64,000 bases of DNA from Isoperla grammatica (GCA_945910005.1 OX246743.1:46392361-46456360); one strand, 5' to 3'. Numbered from the stretch's first letter, positions 42,498-54,439 are shown. Notes: generated from the sequence alone by a model not told the origin. Program-made: numbers and translations.

Positions 42498-44440
42498 CGA
42501 TCGATAAAGATGATGAAGATGATGTTATTTCATTATTTGTGGTCACATATTTTGGCAATAGTGCCAATCGAGACGATAAGCTAGAACCAGGGAACCGTGG
42601 TTTACTTACAGACTCACGCACGCCTAATTGACCACGGCCGATACGCCGAGCAAAGTGCGACTGCCAATCACGGCTGATAAGAGCCAGTTAGGCTAAAATG
42701 TCATCAGGATAAGAGTAGGGCAGCTACGCCCCTACTTGACGTGTCTCCCGCAACAATGGTGCCAGGTTATGATAACACGGCCGTGATAAAGGGCCGGCCA
42801 GCTTACATCTAGTTCCCAAGGATGTACAAATAATGGCACCGACGACTCTTCATTTTATCGAAAATTAGCACATAGGTAGCAAAAAACAAGAAAAAAGTCC
42901 GAAAAACCCCAGCAGTATACCTTCATGGTTCTTGTTATTATTTTACGACTATTCAATCAAAATGTACACGTTTGATTACATTTCAATAACACCCATGCAA
43001 AGTGTCAGATTCTTACCGAGAGCTGAAAACTCTTCAGTGTCCTGTCCTGTGAGGCCTCAAACTAAATTATTCACTCGAATCTATTTGTTTCAACTGGCTC
43101 TATGAGTTGTGCCCCGCGAAACTACAAAGCAATCTCTTTCTGTTCACGAAGGGCCCCGCCGCCAAGCTGAAGGGAAGATACGCGTGTACATGTACACTAC
43201 TTGGTGGGCCAATCACGTGGGAGAGAAGAGAATGATAAACTGCGTCCGCTCTCGCTGTTCTCTTCGGCCAGTCTGCTTTCTAGCTAGATGATAACACTTT
43301 TCTCATCTAGTTTTCCCGTCTTTTGACATCTCAATATTATTAAGATCGAGGTTGCGATACCGGGTACTCAAATTGTACCACCCCACGACTCCAATACCAA
43401 GAGTCTGCAGAAGACATGGATGGAATAGCTGGACATTTAGAAACATTGCTGGAAATCGACAATTTCACGCCGCAATGCTTTTCTTTCCGTCAACCCATTA
43501 TAGCGAGCTAGATTGTAACGCACAGTATTGGGTTTTTTGCTCGTACCTTGAAAATCAGGATTTGAAAACGAAATTTTTGAGAGAAGATAAACAAACATGT
43601 GTGTTTTCCAAAGCGAAACGATTTGATTGGATGATATAAGACATCACAAATGATGATATTGAAGTTGTTCGAATAAACACAATCAATTTTAACTCGTTTT
43701 TTCTTCATACTTCGATCATATATCTAGCCGTACATAACCTTTAAACCATTTGTGACGAACGCTCTCAAAGCGTGGTTCACACTGCTGTGTCTTGGAATAA
43801 TATAGTCATAAGAAATGAAGCGATTCAATTTCTCAAACAATACGCGCGTGGTGTTTCATTCCATAAAGGTGTTTGTTTACAAACAGCGATAGATCTTGAC
43901 GCAGCGCCTCGGAGACAGCCCCCCCCCCCCCCCCCCCCCCCACTGACAACTCACAAGTGCTTCTTGTAGCGAGAGCAGCGAGACGTGGATGTGTCGGAAA
44001 CGAAGCCGCTGTTTCCGGTAACAGAGGATACTCTTACCTCTTAGAATATAAGGGTGTTGAACTCACAAGCACAGTAGGCGCGACGCAAGGATCTCTCACA
44101 TAGTAGGGGGGGGGGGGGGGGGGTAAGCCTCCCTTAAAACTAACAATGTTGTGTCACATCGCTTCGGTATGAATCTGAACTCATAATTGCATGAAATGGG
44201 TTATATGCTTAGTAAAACCTAACACAAAGAGTTATATTAATAGAGGTATATCATAAACGTTCCCTCTATACCGCTAATGAGGAAACACTCCTGGCAGAAG
44301 TGTACATCGTGACATTCATCGCAGTTTATTCCATGCCAACCACTCTAGAATATTAAAAGGTTATCTAGATACCCTACCTATATCTATATAGCCCGCGCTC
44401 GTTCGAACTCCAAAATCGACTCCTCGAAACCATTTCACAT
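42498..44440. other. Gene-free stretch with long C and G runs
   Basis: A 23-base C run at 43919-43941 and an 18-base G run at 44106-44123 lie 165 bases apart. Frames of 95 codons or fewer are unrecognised. GTGCCAATCGAGACGATAAG at 42561-42580 resembles a word next to the SINE core at 54.2 kb. Confidence 0.4.
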
Positions 44441-44445
44441 GTTAT

Positions 44446-44570
44446 ACTTGTCCCAACACTAGTTTACAAATGATTTCCTCATAGATGAGTGATTCGTAGC
44501 CAATCAGCGAGCCCCAATTACAAGGTAACGCTCGCTGATTGGCCACGAACCACTAATTTATCACAAATTA
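44446..44570. mobile_element. Small foldback MITE, family D, copy 2 (right end missing)
   Basis: Starts with ATACTTGTCCCAA as in copy 1. The interior pair GATTCGTAGCCAATCAGCGA and CGCTGATTGGCCACGAACC is inverted. No matching right terminus is seen. Confidence 0.6.
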
Positions 44571-44708
44571 AATGGCGTCCTCTCTTTATACCGCCATCTT
44601 GCTTCGTAAGCGCGAGCGCACCATAAGGCACACGTCACAGCACCCCTATTAATACGGGTAGCGAAGGTCGGCACCCCAACAGCTGCCGCCAGTCAACGCG
44701 ACAATATT

Positions 44709-44721
44709 ACACTAGATGGCG
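44709..44721 (+). promoter_or_regulatory. CTCF-like motif
   Basis: ACACTAGATGGCG agrees with the CTCF core CCASYAGRKGGCR at 12 of 13 positions. CTCF sites act as insulators in bilaterians. Function here is inference from the motif alone. Confidence 0.3.
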
Positions 44722-44969
44722 ACAGAGTGGAGCGACACAAAAACCGAGTCTATTAAAAATCCCGAGAGACATTTTGACGTGTAAAACACGACGATGTGGA
44801 AAAACATGAATTTTCTTAAAAACTTAATTAAACAAGATGAGTCGTGAATGCGCATGCGCACATATGTAAATGGAACTTACACACGTTCGTGAGGGATCTA
44901 TAGTATCACTCACTATTAACACCGCGCAATGATGACGTGTGCATGAGACTATATAGTTACGTCGGGGCT

Positions 44970-45121
44970 AGTATACTTGGTGCTTTCGTCACAGGCGAGG
45001 CACTCATAGCCAATCAGCGAACCGCCCGAGACACACCTGCGCACATACCGATCGCTGATTGACTATACGAACCCGTCGCCTGTGACGAAAGCATATGTAA
45101 GGTAGTCTTGGGACAAGTATA
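44970..45121. mobile_element. Small foldback MITE, family D, copy 3 (about 150 bp)
   Basis: The left end TAGTATACTTGGTGCTTTCG and the right end ACGAAAGCATATGTAAGG with GGGACAAGTAT are inverted over the TCGTCACAGGCGA words. The interior has CATAGCCAATCAGCG and CGCTGATTGACTATACG. It directly precedes the 58-bp array. Confidence 0.7.
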
Positions 45122-45130
45122 TATGTGTTG

Positions 45131-45590
45131 GCTAGAACCAAGCCATGCTCCTCAGTCAGAGCTCGAGGCCAATGATGACGTGTGCATGGCTAGAACCAAG
45201 CCCAGCTCCTCAGTCAGAGCTCGAGGCCAATGATGACGTGTGCATGGCTAGAACCAAGCCATGCTCCTCAGTCAGAGCTCGAGGCCAATGATGACGTGTG
45301 CATGGCTAGAACCAAGCCATGCTCCTCAGTCAGAGCTCAAGGCCAATGATGACGTGTGCATGGCTAGAACCAAGCCATGCTCCTCAGTCAGAGCTCGAGG
45401 CCAATGATGACGTGTGCATGGCTAGAACCAAGCCCAGCTCCTCAGTCAGAGCTCGAGGACAATGATGACGTGTGCATGGCTAGAACCAAGCCATGCTCCT
45501 CAGTCAGAGCTCGAGGCCAATGATGACGTGTGCATGGCTAGAACCAAGCCATGCTCCTCAGTCAGAGCTCGAGGTCAAAGATGACGACGA
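45131..45590 (+). repeat. 58-bp tandem array, 8 copies
   Basis: GCTAGAACCAAGCCATGCTC recurs every 58 bases from 45131. Copies 2 and 6 have CCCAGCTCC in place of CCATGCTCC, and one has GCTCAAGG in place of GCTCGAGG. The unit includes AATGATGACGTGTGCATG, which also occurs once upstream at 44926-44943, so the array may have grown from that sequence. Confidence 0.95.
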
Positions 45591-46720
45591 GCTGGCTGAG
45601 CTGCAGGGCTCGTCGGTCTAAATGCAGCGAGAGACGTCATATGGGGAGGTTCCGTTCAAACACTTACCCTCCTAAACGAGCAGCCAACATCAAAACGAGG
45701 TCTCCATGTTCAACCACCTCACGACCCCGGATACAGCTGTAATCAAACGATAAAGGGTAAATTCAACAACAATTCCACTCTTTGATTTGGAAGAGGTGTC
45801 GATAAAAGAAGGTATCTTCACTTGGAGGGTTTACCGGTCAAGGAGGAGGGGTGACCGGTGACTGCAAAGGGTGGGGCTCTCGTTTATCTCTTTTGTCATT
45901 CCTGTATTCATCTCACCAAAGATTCTCACGTAGCTTTCATCATTTTTACTCTACCGTACGTACTTTCTCACTTATTCATCATATTTGCTGGCCCTCTTTG
46001 CGATCCAAATGTCCACCAATCCCTCCAAACCCATCACCCCCCCCCCCCCCCCCCCCCCTTATGACGAACCCGGCGTGTGAGATAAGATTCTGATTCGGCC
46101 GACGTCATAATATGATCTAGCTATGGAGAACGTCTTAAAACAGCAAATACTTGAACTTATAACCTCGGAGGGTGGATGTGTACATCGCAAGTGTTTAGCA
46201 TTAGCGCCGGGTCGGGTCGCCCCTGTCCTGTGTAAGGGACCACGCCCACCCGCGCAAATAGCTGGACGTTTAGATTGAAATAGCGATTGGCTAATCGGCC
46301 GGTTAAAAATAGCCCACGTGCACGGCAGCAGCAGCAGCGGGATAAACGACGGATCTTTTATTATATATATATACGCTTCTAGGAAAAACTTTACAGAGTC
46401 AGTCGGCGTAACGCAGGTTTCAATCCTAAAATATATAACAATGTACGTACGTACGTAATCGTGTTCACAAATACCACAGTTAAGAGGAAACCCAGATCTC
46501 TCTAACATCACTGATTCACAGTCACGTGGTTACAAAGAACGATTATCTGAGCAGCACAGCCAACGTCACTCATTATATCTGCAAGATACAATGCGTGCCT
46601 CTTATAAACACAACGTAAAGATTATCTTCAGTCCAAGAAGTGATGCAACTAGATTCATAAGCAAATAAGTAGATCCCAGTCACCGGTAATCGGTAACGAT
46701 CTGTAATCTAGTAAACCATA
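45591..46720. other. Gene-free stretch with a 22-base C run and a SINE tail
   Basis: The C run is at 46037-46058. The 3' part of a family C SINE follows at about 46059-46150 (TTATGACGAACCCGGCG, GACGTCATAATATGATCTAG). A minus frame of 150 codons (46059-46511) runs through it and has no recognised domain. Confidence 0.4.
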
Positions 46721-46722
46721 AG

Positions 46723-47054
46723 GTTTGTTCGTTTGTCCTGCCTCAACAGGAGTATTTTACGCCAGGAGTAATCCGGAAATATGTCATTATAACGGATATG
46801 GGAGTAGAAATCACAGTTACTCCCACTTGGACAAAAAAACAGAGTTGTCACAGTTGTGATCGTTTCAGTTGTTCCTCCTACTCCTACTCGGGAAGCAGGT
46901 GTAAAAACCTTACTCCAATCACAGTTGTAGTAAGTTACCACTGGACAAAAGAACTTGTCGCAGCTACTCCCATCACACTTACTCCAGGACAGAAAAACGG
47001 GGTTTTCGTAATACCGTACTCCTGGAGTAGTGATCACAGGACAAACGAACAAAG
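46723..47054. mobile_element. Foldback MITE with 17-bp termini, about 332 bp
   Basis: The ends TTTGTTCGTTTGTCCTG and CAGGACAAACGAACAAA are exact complements. Internal words GGAGTA and TACTCC are repeated in both orientations (ACTCCTGGAGTAGTG near 47020). The target duplication is unclear; TA or a 4-base ATAA/ATAG are possible. A 114-codon minus frame in it is unrecognised. Confidence 0.75.
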
Positions 47055-47380
47055 CTATAGATAATCGTAAGTTGTATAATGTAAGAATGGTAGGTTATGT
47101 TGAGTACTTTTACTTTGTATTATGAAAAGCATTGGCATTACAACCCACTAAAATAAATACTCGTGCTCTCGACTTGATGGGTAATACGTACATCCATATA
47201 ATCATCATAACATTATGGGGCATAATCGCGATGGACATAATATCTGAAACAGCTGTTCAGTAAGATCAATGGTTACTCTTGACGTGAAAAGTTGCCGGCG
47301 TAGTTGGCCGCGGTCGATCATCGCGGCCTCCGCGTTCCAGTTACGAGTCCTGGCTTTGGCATTCATTTTCATAATCACGC

Positions 47381-47443
<63 letters not shown>

Positions 47444-47463
47444 GTCGTCATTATCATTATCAT
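47381..47463 (+). repeat. CAT trinucleotide repeat, about 22 units
   Basis: CAT repeats with CGTCGTCATTATCATT at the end; further short CAT runs follow at 47464-47575. His or Ser homopolymer frames here are artefacts. Confidence 0.97.
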
Positions 47464-47579
47464 CAATCATCATCATCTTCATAGTCCCAGTCACGCATCA
47501 TCGTCATCGTATCGTTTAACATCGTCGTCAGAATACAAGACGCACAGTCTTGTCATCACATCATCATCATCATCACCGG

Positions 47580-48220
47580 CATCACCTTGACGTAAACAGA
47601 GATGTCGCTTATTGTGTGTACCGCGCGGGTAATGTGTGTCCGAGACGGGGGTGGACATTAGACCACCGAGAGATTGGACTGCGAAGTGAACTGAATGGTA
47701 AGGGCGGTTGGAAGTTGACATAGCTCGTTGGTTACTGGATCCCACGTGACATTGTGTTCCCTTGGCCGTACCACAACTCGGCCCCCGACGATAAAGTGTC
47801 AATAGGACGCGGAGTGTAACGAAAACCTCGTCCCAAGTGTGTGTTGTCAGCGGCTTCGAGAACACTCACTCGGGCTAAATTTAAAGGGAGAATATTACAC
47901 AATACCAGAAGAACAACTTGGTGTTCCGGCAAAACAACTGTGTGGGTGCGGTTTGCACACATGGCGGATTGCACACACGGCATTGCACACCTCCTGGTCC
48001 TAGATACCCAATCATACCCAATGGACCATATTAAAAACCATCTAGGAACCTTTGTATAATTCTATCACGGTCCTCTCATCTCCCTTTCCCTACCCTTTAC
48101 GTCCTGTTTGTCCCTTGTCCCTTTTCTCCAAACACCCCCTGACTCACAGCCGATCAGTGGCAAGAACCGTCACTCCCAACCAATGAGAAGAGAGGAGTGT
48201 TCATAGTCACTATCATGTCG
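47580..48220. other. Gene-free stretch
   Basis: A minus frame of 124 codons (47491-47865) begins in CAT-repeat DNA and is not supported. CT-rich DNA lies at 48070-48135. GGCCAATGAG-type words occur but no element was defined. Confidence 0.4.
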
Positions 48221-48224
48221 GGGC

Positions 48225-48592
48225 TGTGTTCCAGCGCTGCTCGGCTGGAGTCTAGGCTGGAGCGAGCGCGCAATCAAACACGCTCCAGGCGAGCTATAGC
48301 CCGACGGCGGTAGAGTTTATTTGCACTCGCCTGTGTTCCAGCGCTGAGGCTGGAGCGAGCGCGCAATCAAACACGCTCCAGGCGACGGTAGAGTTTATTT
48401 GCACTCTCCTGTGTTCCAGCGCTGAGGCTGGAGCGAGCGCGCAATCAAACACGCTCCAGGCGAGCTATAGCCCTACGGCGGTAGAGTTTATTTCCACTCT
48501 CCTGTGTTCCAGCGCCGAGGCTGGAGCGAGCGCGCAATCAAACACGCTCCAGGCGAGCTAGCCCGACGGCAGTAGAGTTTATTTGCACTAGC
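48225..48592 (+). repeat. Tandem array of 78-107-bp units, 4 copies
   Basis: TGTGTTCCAGCGCTG begins copies at 48225, 48332, 48410 and 48503. Each has GGCTGGAGCGAGCGCGCAAT and AAACACGCTCCAGGCGA, which form an inverted pair (CTGGAGCG and CGCTCCAG), so every unit can form a hairpin. The second unit lacks the GCTATAGCCC segment. Confidence 0.92.
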
Positions 48593-50815
48593 CACAAACA
48601 GACCAGACAAGAAGAGCCACCCCGAGGTTTACATCAAACACACGCATCGCACATCCCGATACGCGAAGGTTAAATAAACAAACACGCGCGCGCGCAAGGC
48701 TAAACACTAACTAAACGATCAGCTGACCCACATCCGGACCGATATACACACACACACACACATACACATACACAGCCACCGTTTATGAATGACTATTTCA
48801 CACCCATGCTGCTTAGAATGTACCCTACCCTCCTCCGAGGATCGTAATACACCCTTGACTCCAAGATTATAATGATTCTGCTATAGCTATCTAGCTATTC
48901 GAGACGATGATGGTGGTGATGGATTAAGGGGCAACCCTTCACACGACGCCCCTTGGATGCGCTTCTATGGTGGAGCACACGTGTGGCGGAGAAGCTCCAC
49001 CATTTGAATCAAAGCTCCACCATCACCATCGGACGCACTTCTATGGAAACGTTTCCGAGTGGCATCGTGTAAAAAGGAAGGTTCAAAACAATATGTCTTA
49101 TGAGGTAGATATTCAAACCTACGCCTCTAGGAGGCAAACGCTTAGGACTTACATCTTCCAAGATCCATTTTATCTGTGAGATTATTTTCATTACTTACGA
49201 GAAAAACGAGGGAGCCTAACATATTGTGTTGGCAAGGGTAATCTTTCTTTTAACGTCGTGATAATTACGAAAAACTCTGTTTACAATCCTCGTTACGTTA
49301 GGTGTGAAGGTGTAAGTGGTGTTGGGCTACGGTCACCCCGCGGTGTCAAATCCATCGGTCACCGAGTGCGTCTCTGCTAATGGTGGTCTCGCGCGTAGAT
49401 ATATTTGTGGACACTCCACTTTCCTCCATTACTCGCTACAAAAATAAGACGGACGCACCTACCCAGTACACAAGACTGTTTTTCAACACGGTTGCCAATT
49501 ATCTGAGTACGACGACCACACGGTACAAGTTACTGTTAATGTGCGCAATTTAAAAATGAAGACGATTTATAAATCAACGGGTGTATAATCCCATTTCAAG
49601 GATGCCGACCGACCAGACGAATGCAAAGACGCTGTAATCGTGGTCTCACACATGCTATCGTAGTCTCCGTCGACTGTCACGTGTCCAGTGGTGTACTGGG
49701 GTGCCGTTTCCGTACAGCGTTCCGCCACTGATTCAAGCACTTGATTGGGAACAGTAAAGACACTACGCACGGGGTATAAGAGCTTGTAAATCATTTTCGT
49801 ATTTCAAGAATAAAATATTCGACAATTTAATGCAAGATTTTGTTTTTTTGTTTATGTAATTTATGAACCTTATCGATTACCAGTAATTATTTCAACCACA
49901 CAAGGGGGGGGGGGGGGGGGGGGGCTTACGCACTGAAGCATATTGTCACATTTACCAAAACCATTCGTAATTAATTCTGTGATATTTTTTATAAGATAAA
50001 AGATTTTTCAATATAAAGATTATAGCATGCATGTTTTTTTTTAGAATTTATGAGAAATTTTGGATTGCATGTACATAGGTCTAACTAAAATTTGAGACCA
50101 AAATATATTGTCACAGAAGTACCATTTACTTTTTCCTAAATTTTACACATATTCATATTTTTGTCTTTTGTCTTCGGAAACTTACAAAATAATCAACTTC
50201 CGGGGCATCCGTATGTCTTAATTCTCTTGCAAGAATGAATGTTGATATGTCTCTCATAACTTGGGTACCATCCGCCATAATGAGACGAAAAATGCAATGT
50301 TTTACATGAAAACATTTAATTTTCTAAGCAGTGGCCAATGAGAACAATTGTCCCATTTGACTGTGAGACAATCCACAGACGGGTGTCCTCAAACGTGGAC
50401 GTGGGGTCTGAGCGGGCTATAGTAACTATCAATACACCCCGCAAAGCCCCATCCTGGGTGTACGTAGGTGCTATCGAACCGGCCACACGGATACCTAAAC
50501 CCAGAAAGTTGTGATTGAAACCCTACCCTACAAAAAGCACTATAGACGGTGCATTCATTAGCATATTATCCAACTGCGTAGTGACCTGCTTGTAAAACAC
50601 TGCTGTATTACAGGTAGGCCAACCTGCCTACACCATGATTGATAAATGCCCTAGATTCCAGCATTACCTTAAATAAATTGTGATTTTTTTAAAAATTAAA
50701 TGATCTAGCCCAATTCATCGGGATATTTTTGGTAACTTAGGTGTTTATTTGTACAGGAATTCTATAACCAGTTCTTTGTGTGTGCAGCTATATATTCATA
50801 AATTCTTTTCCTGAA
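48593..50815. other. Gene-free, AT-richer stretch
   Basis: Short CA repeat at 48749-48763, a CGCGCGCG word at 48684, and an inverted TGGTGGAGC/GCTCCACCA pair at 48969-49022. A 21-base G run is at 49904-49924. Frames are at most 75 codons and unrecognised. Confidence 0.4.
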
Positions 50816-50818
50816 ACA

Positions 50819-51068
50819 GTGGAGGTTGGTCTAGTGGGTTTGTTCCTGCTACCAATGCAGTAGGTCTAGGGTTCAAATCCCACATCAGGCATGGGTTTTT
50901 TAACTTTGCCCCTTGACTTTAATCTATCAATGGGCTACGTACTGGTGATATGCAAACGGTGACTGTTGAGCAGTCAGAGCAACAAAGCACATAATAAATA
51001 GTATAAATAAACATACCTCAATGACAATCAGTTCTTGTGACCAAGTGGATCGACTATAAATAAAATGA
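50819..51068 (+). mobile_element. tRNA-derived SINE, family A, most complete copy
   Basis: GGAGGTTGGTCTAGTGGGTT contains a pol III A-box-like word, and GGTCTAGGGTTCAAATCCCA holds the B box about 40 bases later. The body has TTTAACTTTGCCCCTTGACT, CGGTGACTGTTGAGCAGTC and AAGCACATAATAAATAG. The 3' end is ATCAGTTCTTGTGACCAAGT then GGATCGACTATAAATAAA. It ends in a tetranucleotide tail (51076-51131). Confidence 0.8.
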
Positions 51069-51075
51069 AGCCTAT

Positions 51076-51088
51076 CTATTTACTTACC

Positions 51089-51131
<43 letters not shown>
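51076..51131 (+). repeat. TTAC tetranucleotide repeat, SINE tail
   Basis: About thirteen TTAC units directly downstream of the SINE. It may have grown from the TTTA-type tail of the element. Confidence 0.95.
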
Positions 51132-51133
<2 letters not shown>

Positions 51134-51134
51134 C

Positions 51135-52088
51135 TGCACTGTACAGTATCATTGGGTATAAATAAAGTACCGGTAAAGGCTAATGGTCATACTCATATCA
51201 CAGCTCACAGGGTACAACAACAAACTCAATGCTGGGGAGTTGGCCATGGGAATATGAGTCATTACAGCAAGAAGGGCAATGACAGTCGTCATCCCAAACC
51301 AAACGTTTATTTGTATTGCAAAAATAGAGTAACGGCGTTTTTTCGTTACAACTACTCGCTACTAACCGCATTTTCAATATACCACGCTACCAGTCTTGCT
51401 ACCCAAAAAAGTACCGTTACAAGTAGTGCGCTGCTTTACCGCACTAGGACTAACCCTATGCAAGTGCGTAAGTGCATACACTAAATTGTGTGACTATTAG
51501 ACTCAAGTCACGGTCACAGAGCCAGGATTCACATTCACAACGAGTAGGTGAAAATATGACAATGACAAATGACAGAACAAGGAATGAACAAAGAGTGAAT
51601 GATACACATAGATAGCCCAGAAACACTGCTACGCATACCGAGTGATCACACATTCAGATAGACCTGCTGCTGCCATCTCACAGGAACAACAGAGACTAAA
51701 TCTATATTACACTACTGGAACGTTTCCAACATGAACAAATAGGAATGTCTATGGTTTGTCTAGAAAACCAAGGAACTGTTCCCTCCAATTCATGCCATGC
51801 ATCATAACTTTAACACATCAATTTTTCTTGAAAGTAAACATGCCAAGTGCCACATCAATCAGCAGTCAGCCCACAAAATATACCTCAACCCTTTGATCCT
51901 TGACGTTTCGCCTTGTAGGCCTGCTTGTGCTAGGATTATTTATAGGCTATCTGCTCTAGAAATCTGCGACACAAAACCTTTGTCAAGCTGAGACTGTCCT
52001 CGTTATTGAGACCTAATCGTGGACATTACTCATTAATACATGCTCCCAACCTTAAATACTGATAGCGTAGTGTGACTTTAGTCCTAAA
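51135..52088. other. Gene-free stretch
   Basis: Contains the end of a 139-codon plus frame (51065-51484) that starts inside the TTAC repeat. No domain was recognised, so no gene is called. Confidence 0.35.
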
Positions 52089-52370
52089 ATGTCCAGGCCT
52101 GGGCTAGGAACCTAGGGCTAGGGCTAGGCCTAGCCTAGGAAGACCTAGGGCCTAGGCTAGGCTAGGTTAAACACAAAGTGTTGACAATTATTTGAAACGT
52201 CCACACAAAGTTGTTTATGCCAATTCAATGAGTTGTATGATACAACAACATGGCACTAAGCAACGACGTACTTTATTTTAAACCGCCGATATTAAGGAAT
52301 ATGTCTATGGATAGGCCTATTCGGTAAGATCAGGTAGGCTAGGTAGCCTAGCCTAGGCCTAGGCGTGGAG
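52089..52370. repeat. Clusters of CCTAGG/GGCTAGG words
   Basis: Two GC-rich clusters, 52095-52170 and 52321-52366, consist largely of GGCTAGG, CCTAGG and GGCCTAGG. They are partly palindromic and separated by about 150 bases. I cannot assign them to a known element. Confidence 0.7.
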
Positions 52371-52616
52371 GTTGTGGACCGAGTTTGATTATCATCCCAG
52401 ACACGTTTTTGACAGCTTGCCTGAGCAACTACTGTAATGTTATACTCACAGTATGAATATAATTCGGCTCTGAATGTAATAAAACGGCACAAAGTCATTG
52501 ATTAATAAAATGATAAACAATACAGTAAACTGTCACACTTGAAGTAAGCAGGCAGCCATTACACCTACACCCATTTCTTTAATTTTTCATAAATTAAAAA
52601 CTAGACTGAACTGAGT

Positions 52617-52629
52617 CCCCATCTAGTGG
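52617..52629 (-). promoter_or_regulatory. CTCF-like motif (minus strand)
   Basis: On the minus strand CCACTAGATGGGG agrees with CCASYAGRKGGCR at 12 of 13 positions. Binding is not shown. Confidence 0.3.
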
Positions 52630-52739
52630 CGACAAGCTGTAACTAACGGTTAGGGCGCAGTCTGTACAACGTTTTGTAAACTAAATTTGAATTCATTTCC
52701 CCGCGTAAATATATTATCACTAGTGAAAATAGAATATAT

Positions 52740-52985
52740 ATAATGATTGATAACTGACTACGATCAAAGGAAGAGAGAAAGGCTTGTTTCGTACGACGCA
52801 TCCACTAATGTGGACTGCTGGGCACACATGACGAGAAGAACGAATCTGTTGCAAGCTTTCGAACATTCCAATCTGTTCTAATCTACGGTGATTGGAGTGT
52901 GGAGGGTATGCGGTCACCTATCCTACTCCTGCCCTATGTTGCTTAACTTCAGTGTTCGTACCGGCTAAACCGTTGACTGCGTTGT
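52740..52985 (-). mobile_element. Dispersed repeat, family E, copy 1
   Basis: Shares with 53232-53560 the ordered words CACTAAYSTGGACTGC, TGACGAGAAGAACGAA, CTGTTACA/TTGCAAGCTTT, TGTTAAACTTC/TGCTTAACTTC and GGCTAAACCGTTG. Both copies are in the same orientation. The other copy carries the complement of CCTTTCGGACGGGACGTAAA, a word I associate with retroposon 3' regions, so the minus strand may be the sense strand. Confidence 0.55.
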
Positions 52986-53231
52986 GCGTACGTTACAATA
53001 CAATGTAATCATGTTCCTTATTGCTTTGTCAATTGTCATCCTACACACAGATATTTTCTGGAGATGATGACATGCTAAGTTTTTTGTAAACCTAAATGAC
53101 CCTAAATGAGTGACATTTAGCCACCTTTGATTTATTTATTTATTTTATTGTAATTAAGGCCAGTGTAGGGTACAATGCCCTCTTTAGCCTGATGAGTGAT
53201 GATTGATGAATGATAATGAGGAAGGGAGGAG

Positions 53232-53560
53232 GGGAAGCCTGGTACCGGCACAAAGCCTACTCCTGTCGAAAAGTACCAAGGGGACCATCAGCTTTACGTC
53301 CCGTCCGAAAGGATGGTGTAACTTTGACCAGTCATATACGTTCCTCCACTAACCTGGACTGCCGAGCAGTTGACGAGAAGAACGAAGCTGTTCTGTTACA
53401 CAAGCTTTTGAACCCTTCAATACTCTCTAACCAACGGTTACTAGTGTTTCAGAAGAGAGTGGTCATCCAACCACCTCCTGACCTAGCCCGAGGTTGTTAA
53501 ACTTCTGAGTTCGTATGGGAACCGGCTTAGCGACCGCGGCTAAACCGTTGGCTTCCCACC
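53232..53560 (-). mobile_element. Dispersed repeat, family E, copy 2 (longer)
   Basis: Contains TTTACGTCCCGTCCGAAAGG in addition to the words shared with copy 1. A 96-codon plus frame (53210-53500) runs through it and is not considered a gene. Confidence 0.55.
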
Positions 53561-54180
53561 TTTGATGTAATTTATTTGGTTATATATTTATTACAATAGC
53601 CGGGCAAAGTTCATAATTAAATAAAACTCTGCATTAGTAGGTGTACAAATAGCAAAGATTACACATTAGCCTAGACCCTCGCACTAACTCATAAAGTTTA
53701 TAATCATAATTTAAATATACAATCTACAGTCTACACTACCTTCTCTCAACTTTGACTCGTACACTATGCCCAGACTTACTACCTAGACTCAATAATAAGT
53801 GATATTAGTGATAGTCTCTTGTTACGATATATCCACTACCAACCCCCCCCCCCCCCCCTAATCATAAATATAATGTAGCTAAATGTAATCTAAGGTTGGT
53901 TCCTGTGTGATGCTAATGAGATGTTTTGTTCCGATAAAAAGAATGACAACGGGTATTTTATTCAGTCTCGTAAAAGGTGTACATTAACTCGTGCTTAGTT
54001 CGATTATTGTATAATATTTCAAATGTATCTGAAGTCTCCCTGTGTATCTGTATCTGTCTGTGTATGTTTCAATGTAATTAGGCCTACTCAAACAACGTGT
54101 CATGTACCGTCAAACTCCCAAATACTAGAGAGACAAATACTTCAATCAGCAAATACCAGTCGATGATTATATTTGGGTTT
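53561..54180. other. Gene-free stretch with a 16-base C run
   Basis: The C run is at 53843-53858. AT-rich otherwise. No open frame of note. Confidence 0.4.
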
Positions 54181-54194
54181 TAGTCCCGTATTTT

Positions 54195-54400
54195 AGCAAC
54201 TTTGGCTAATCGAGACGATGAATGGGTACGTGATATATGAAAACAGCCACATGTCCGAATGAGATCCATTGCAGATCGCGGGGGTCGTAATAAAGGAAAT
54301 ACAGCAAGGGAGGAGGAATCTTCAGTGTTGGGGGAAAGGGACAGGGTCTCCTTTCGTCGCCTCTTACGACTAGCAGAGTCACTCCGGTCCTATTTTTTTC
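54195..54400 (-). mobile_element. MetaSINE-like family C (minus strand)
   Basis: On the minus strand CCGGAGTGACTCTGCTAGTC then GTAAGAGGCGACGAAAGGAG is the clearest match to the core. Further along come ATCGTCTCGATTAGCCAAAG and a T-rich end. ATCGTCTCGATTGGC also occurs next to the 42.5-kb SINE fragment. The match is strong over the core only. Confidence 0.55.
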
Positions 54401-54439
54401 CCGGGACCAGACAAAATACTTCAATTTTAAGAGTGTTCA

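Noticed and set aside
46059..46511. Minus-strand frame of 150 codons
   Set aside because: It crosses a SINE tail, and no domain is recognisable.
47269..47519. Poly-His or poly-Ser protein
   Set aside because: Translation of the CAT trinucleotide repeat in different frames.
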